Positions 63,638 through 64,000 of a DNA stretch of 64,000 nt are shown in pieces (within the stretch, counting starts at the first letter, position 1; every line of letters starts with the position of its first letter). The notes beneath the pieces are model-generated. The model searched no databases and was not told the DNA's origin. It was given only the letters and a program-made list of their open reading frames with translations. The position numbers and the translations under genes were made by a program. The stretch comes from Sulfobacillus thermosulfidooxidans (GTDB lineage Bacteria; Bacillota; Sulfobacillia; Sulfobacillales; Sulfobacillaceae). The DNA lies in contig NZ_LGRO01000001.1 in NCBI RefSeq assembly GCF_001280565.1, positions 1,302,001-1,366,000 of the forward strand. The letters are read 5' to 3'.

Positions 63638-63899
63638 TTACCAAAACGCTGTCAAGTACGATTCCACGAGAAAGTTTCCGAAACCGACCATGAGCAACGC
63701 CAATCCCGCCCACACAACAGCATAATGCCGTAAAAGATCACATAACGTGGCGCTACTATACTGAGAACTGACCAGGCAATGCACCATGGACTCTCGTGTC
63801 CGTGCTTGGTGCCATCCAGAGCGCCACGGGACCAAAAAGCCGGTCGCAGACATCGGCTACACTGTATAATACAAAAATCAGCATCATATTGCGTTTCAT
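63638..63899 (-). pseudogene. Remnant of a membrane-protein gene
   Basis: ATG 63899 follows GGGGGAACAGGCA and opens MKRNMMLIFVLYSVADVCDR, LFGPVALWMAP, a hydrophobic start. The frame closes after 47 codons, and membrane-like sequence continues in another frame (VVWAGLALLMVGFGNFLVES) to about 63650. Possibly an MFS carrier; too short to be sure. It abuts the lost end of the HIT gene, which suggests one rearrangement harmed both. Confidence 0.4.
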
Positions 63900-64000
63900 T
63901 GCCTGTTCCCCCATGCACAAATTATAACAATGCCTTCTGCAGAGGATCAGGGAGATTCACGACATTCGACAGGGTTGCCAATAAAGATGACCTCCTGGCC

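Noticed and set aside
1-64000. CRISPR arrays, tRNA or rRNA genes, riboswitches
   Set aside because: I looked for evenly spaced repeats, cloverleaf ends with CCA-like tails and known aptamer cores and saw none; a covariance-model scan could still find a small RNA.

Overview
The window looks like chromosome of a spore-forming, acidophilic or thermotolerant, mixotrophic Firmicute; Sulfobacillus is my best guess, but no rRNA is present to test this. The sporulation-linked yhbH-spoVR-prkA cluster and a GH18 hydrolase of the germination type point to a spore former. A DabA/DabB-type inorganic-carbon transporter, glycolate/glyoxylate salvage genes and a lipoprotein cytochrome c point to autotrophic growth. 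Most genes have a strong AGGAGG-type ribosome binding site. I saw no tRNA, rRNA, CRISPR array or prophage.

Layout. 1-5.9 kb: dabA (cut by the window edge) and dabB in opposite directions, a small membrane protein, a flavin reductase and a C1 aminopeptidase. 5.9-17.2 kb: an RpiR regulator with an MFS exporter, a GNAT enzyme, a PQQ-propeller lipoprotein, a DUF1992 protein, a peptide/amide-use operon (M38 amidohydrolase, M20 peptidase, MFS), a cytochrome c and an S9 peptidase. 17.2-25.9 kb: a loose, partly decayed stretch with an alpha/beta-hydrolase pseudogene, a lone SF2 helicase, a lipoprotein, a hypothetical gene and a pirin. 25.9-30.6 kb: a G+C-rich glyoxylate operon (gcl-hyi-glxR) with an IclR regulator. 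30.6-33.5 kb: mostly empty, with a PucR-type HTH fragment overlapping a small four-CxxC protein. 33.5-38.6 kb: a GlcD-GlcE fusion, a DUF1537 kinase and a DapA-family aldolase. 38.6-49.2 kb: ATP-grasp ligase, CoA transferase, a divergent PurA, nitronate monooxygenase, GH15 glucoamylase and a MacB-type ABC transporter. 49.2-54 kb: a scrap yard holding a broken IS3 transposase, a radical SAM gene, a truncated MFS gene, a broken GNAT/FemAB-like gene and AbrB-PIN toxin-antitoxin remnants. 54-58.9 kb: GH18 hydrolase, lipoprotein, PspA and a tiny gene pair. 58.9-63.2 kb: the prkA cluster. 63.4-63.9 kb: a broken HIT gene and a membrane-protein remnant.

How the parts fit. The clearest metabolic theme is two-carbon salvage: glycolate to glyoxylate (fused GlcDE), two glyoxylate to tartronate semialdehyde (Gcl), then to glycerate (GlxR, with Hyi for hydroxypyruvate). 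With inorganic-carbon uptake by DabAB this is what an autotroph that makes 2-phosphoglycolate would need. The carbon-fixation genes themselves are not in the window, so this link is inference. The kinase-aldolase pair behind GlcDE has no settled place in that route and is the most interesting unassigned chemistry here.
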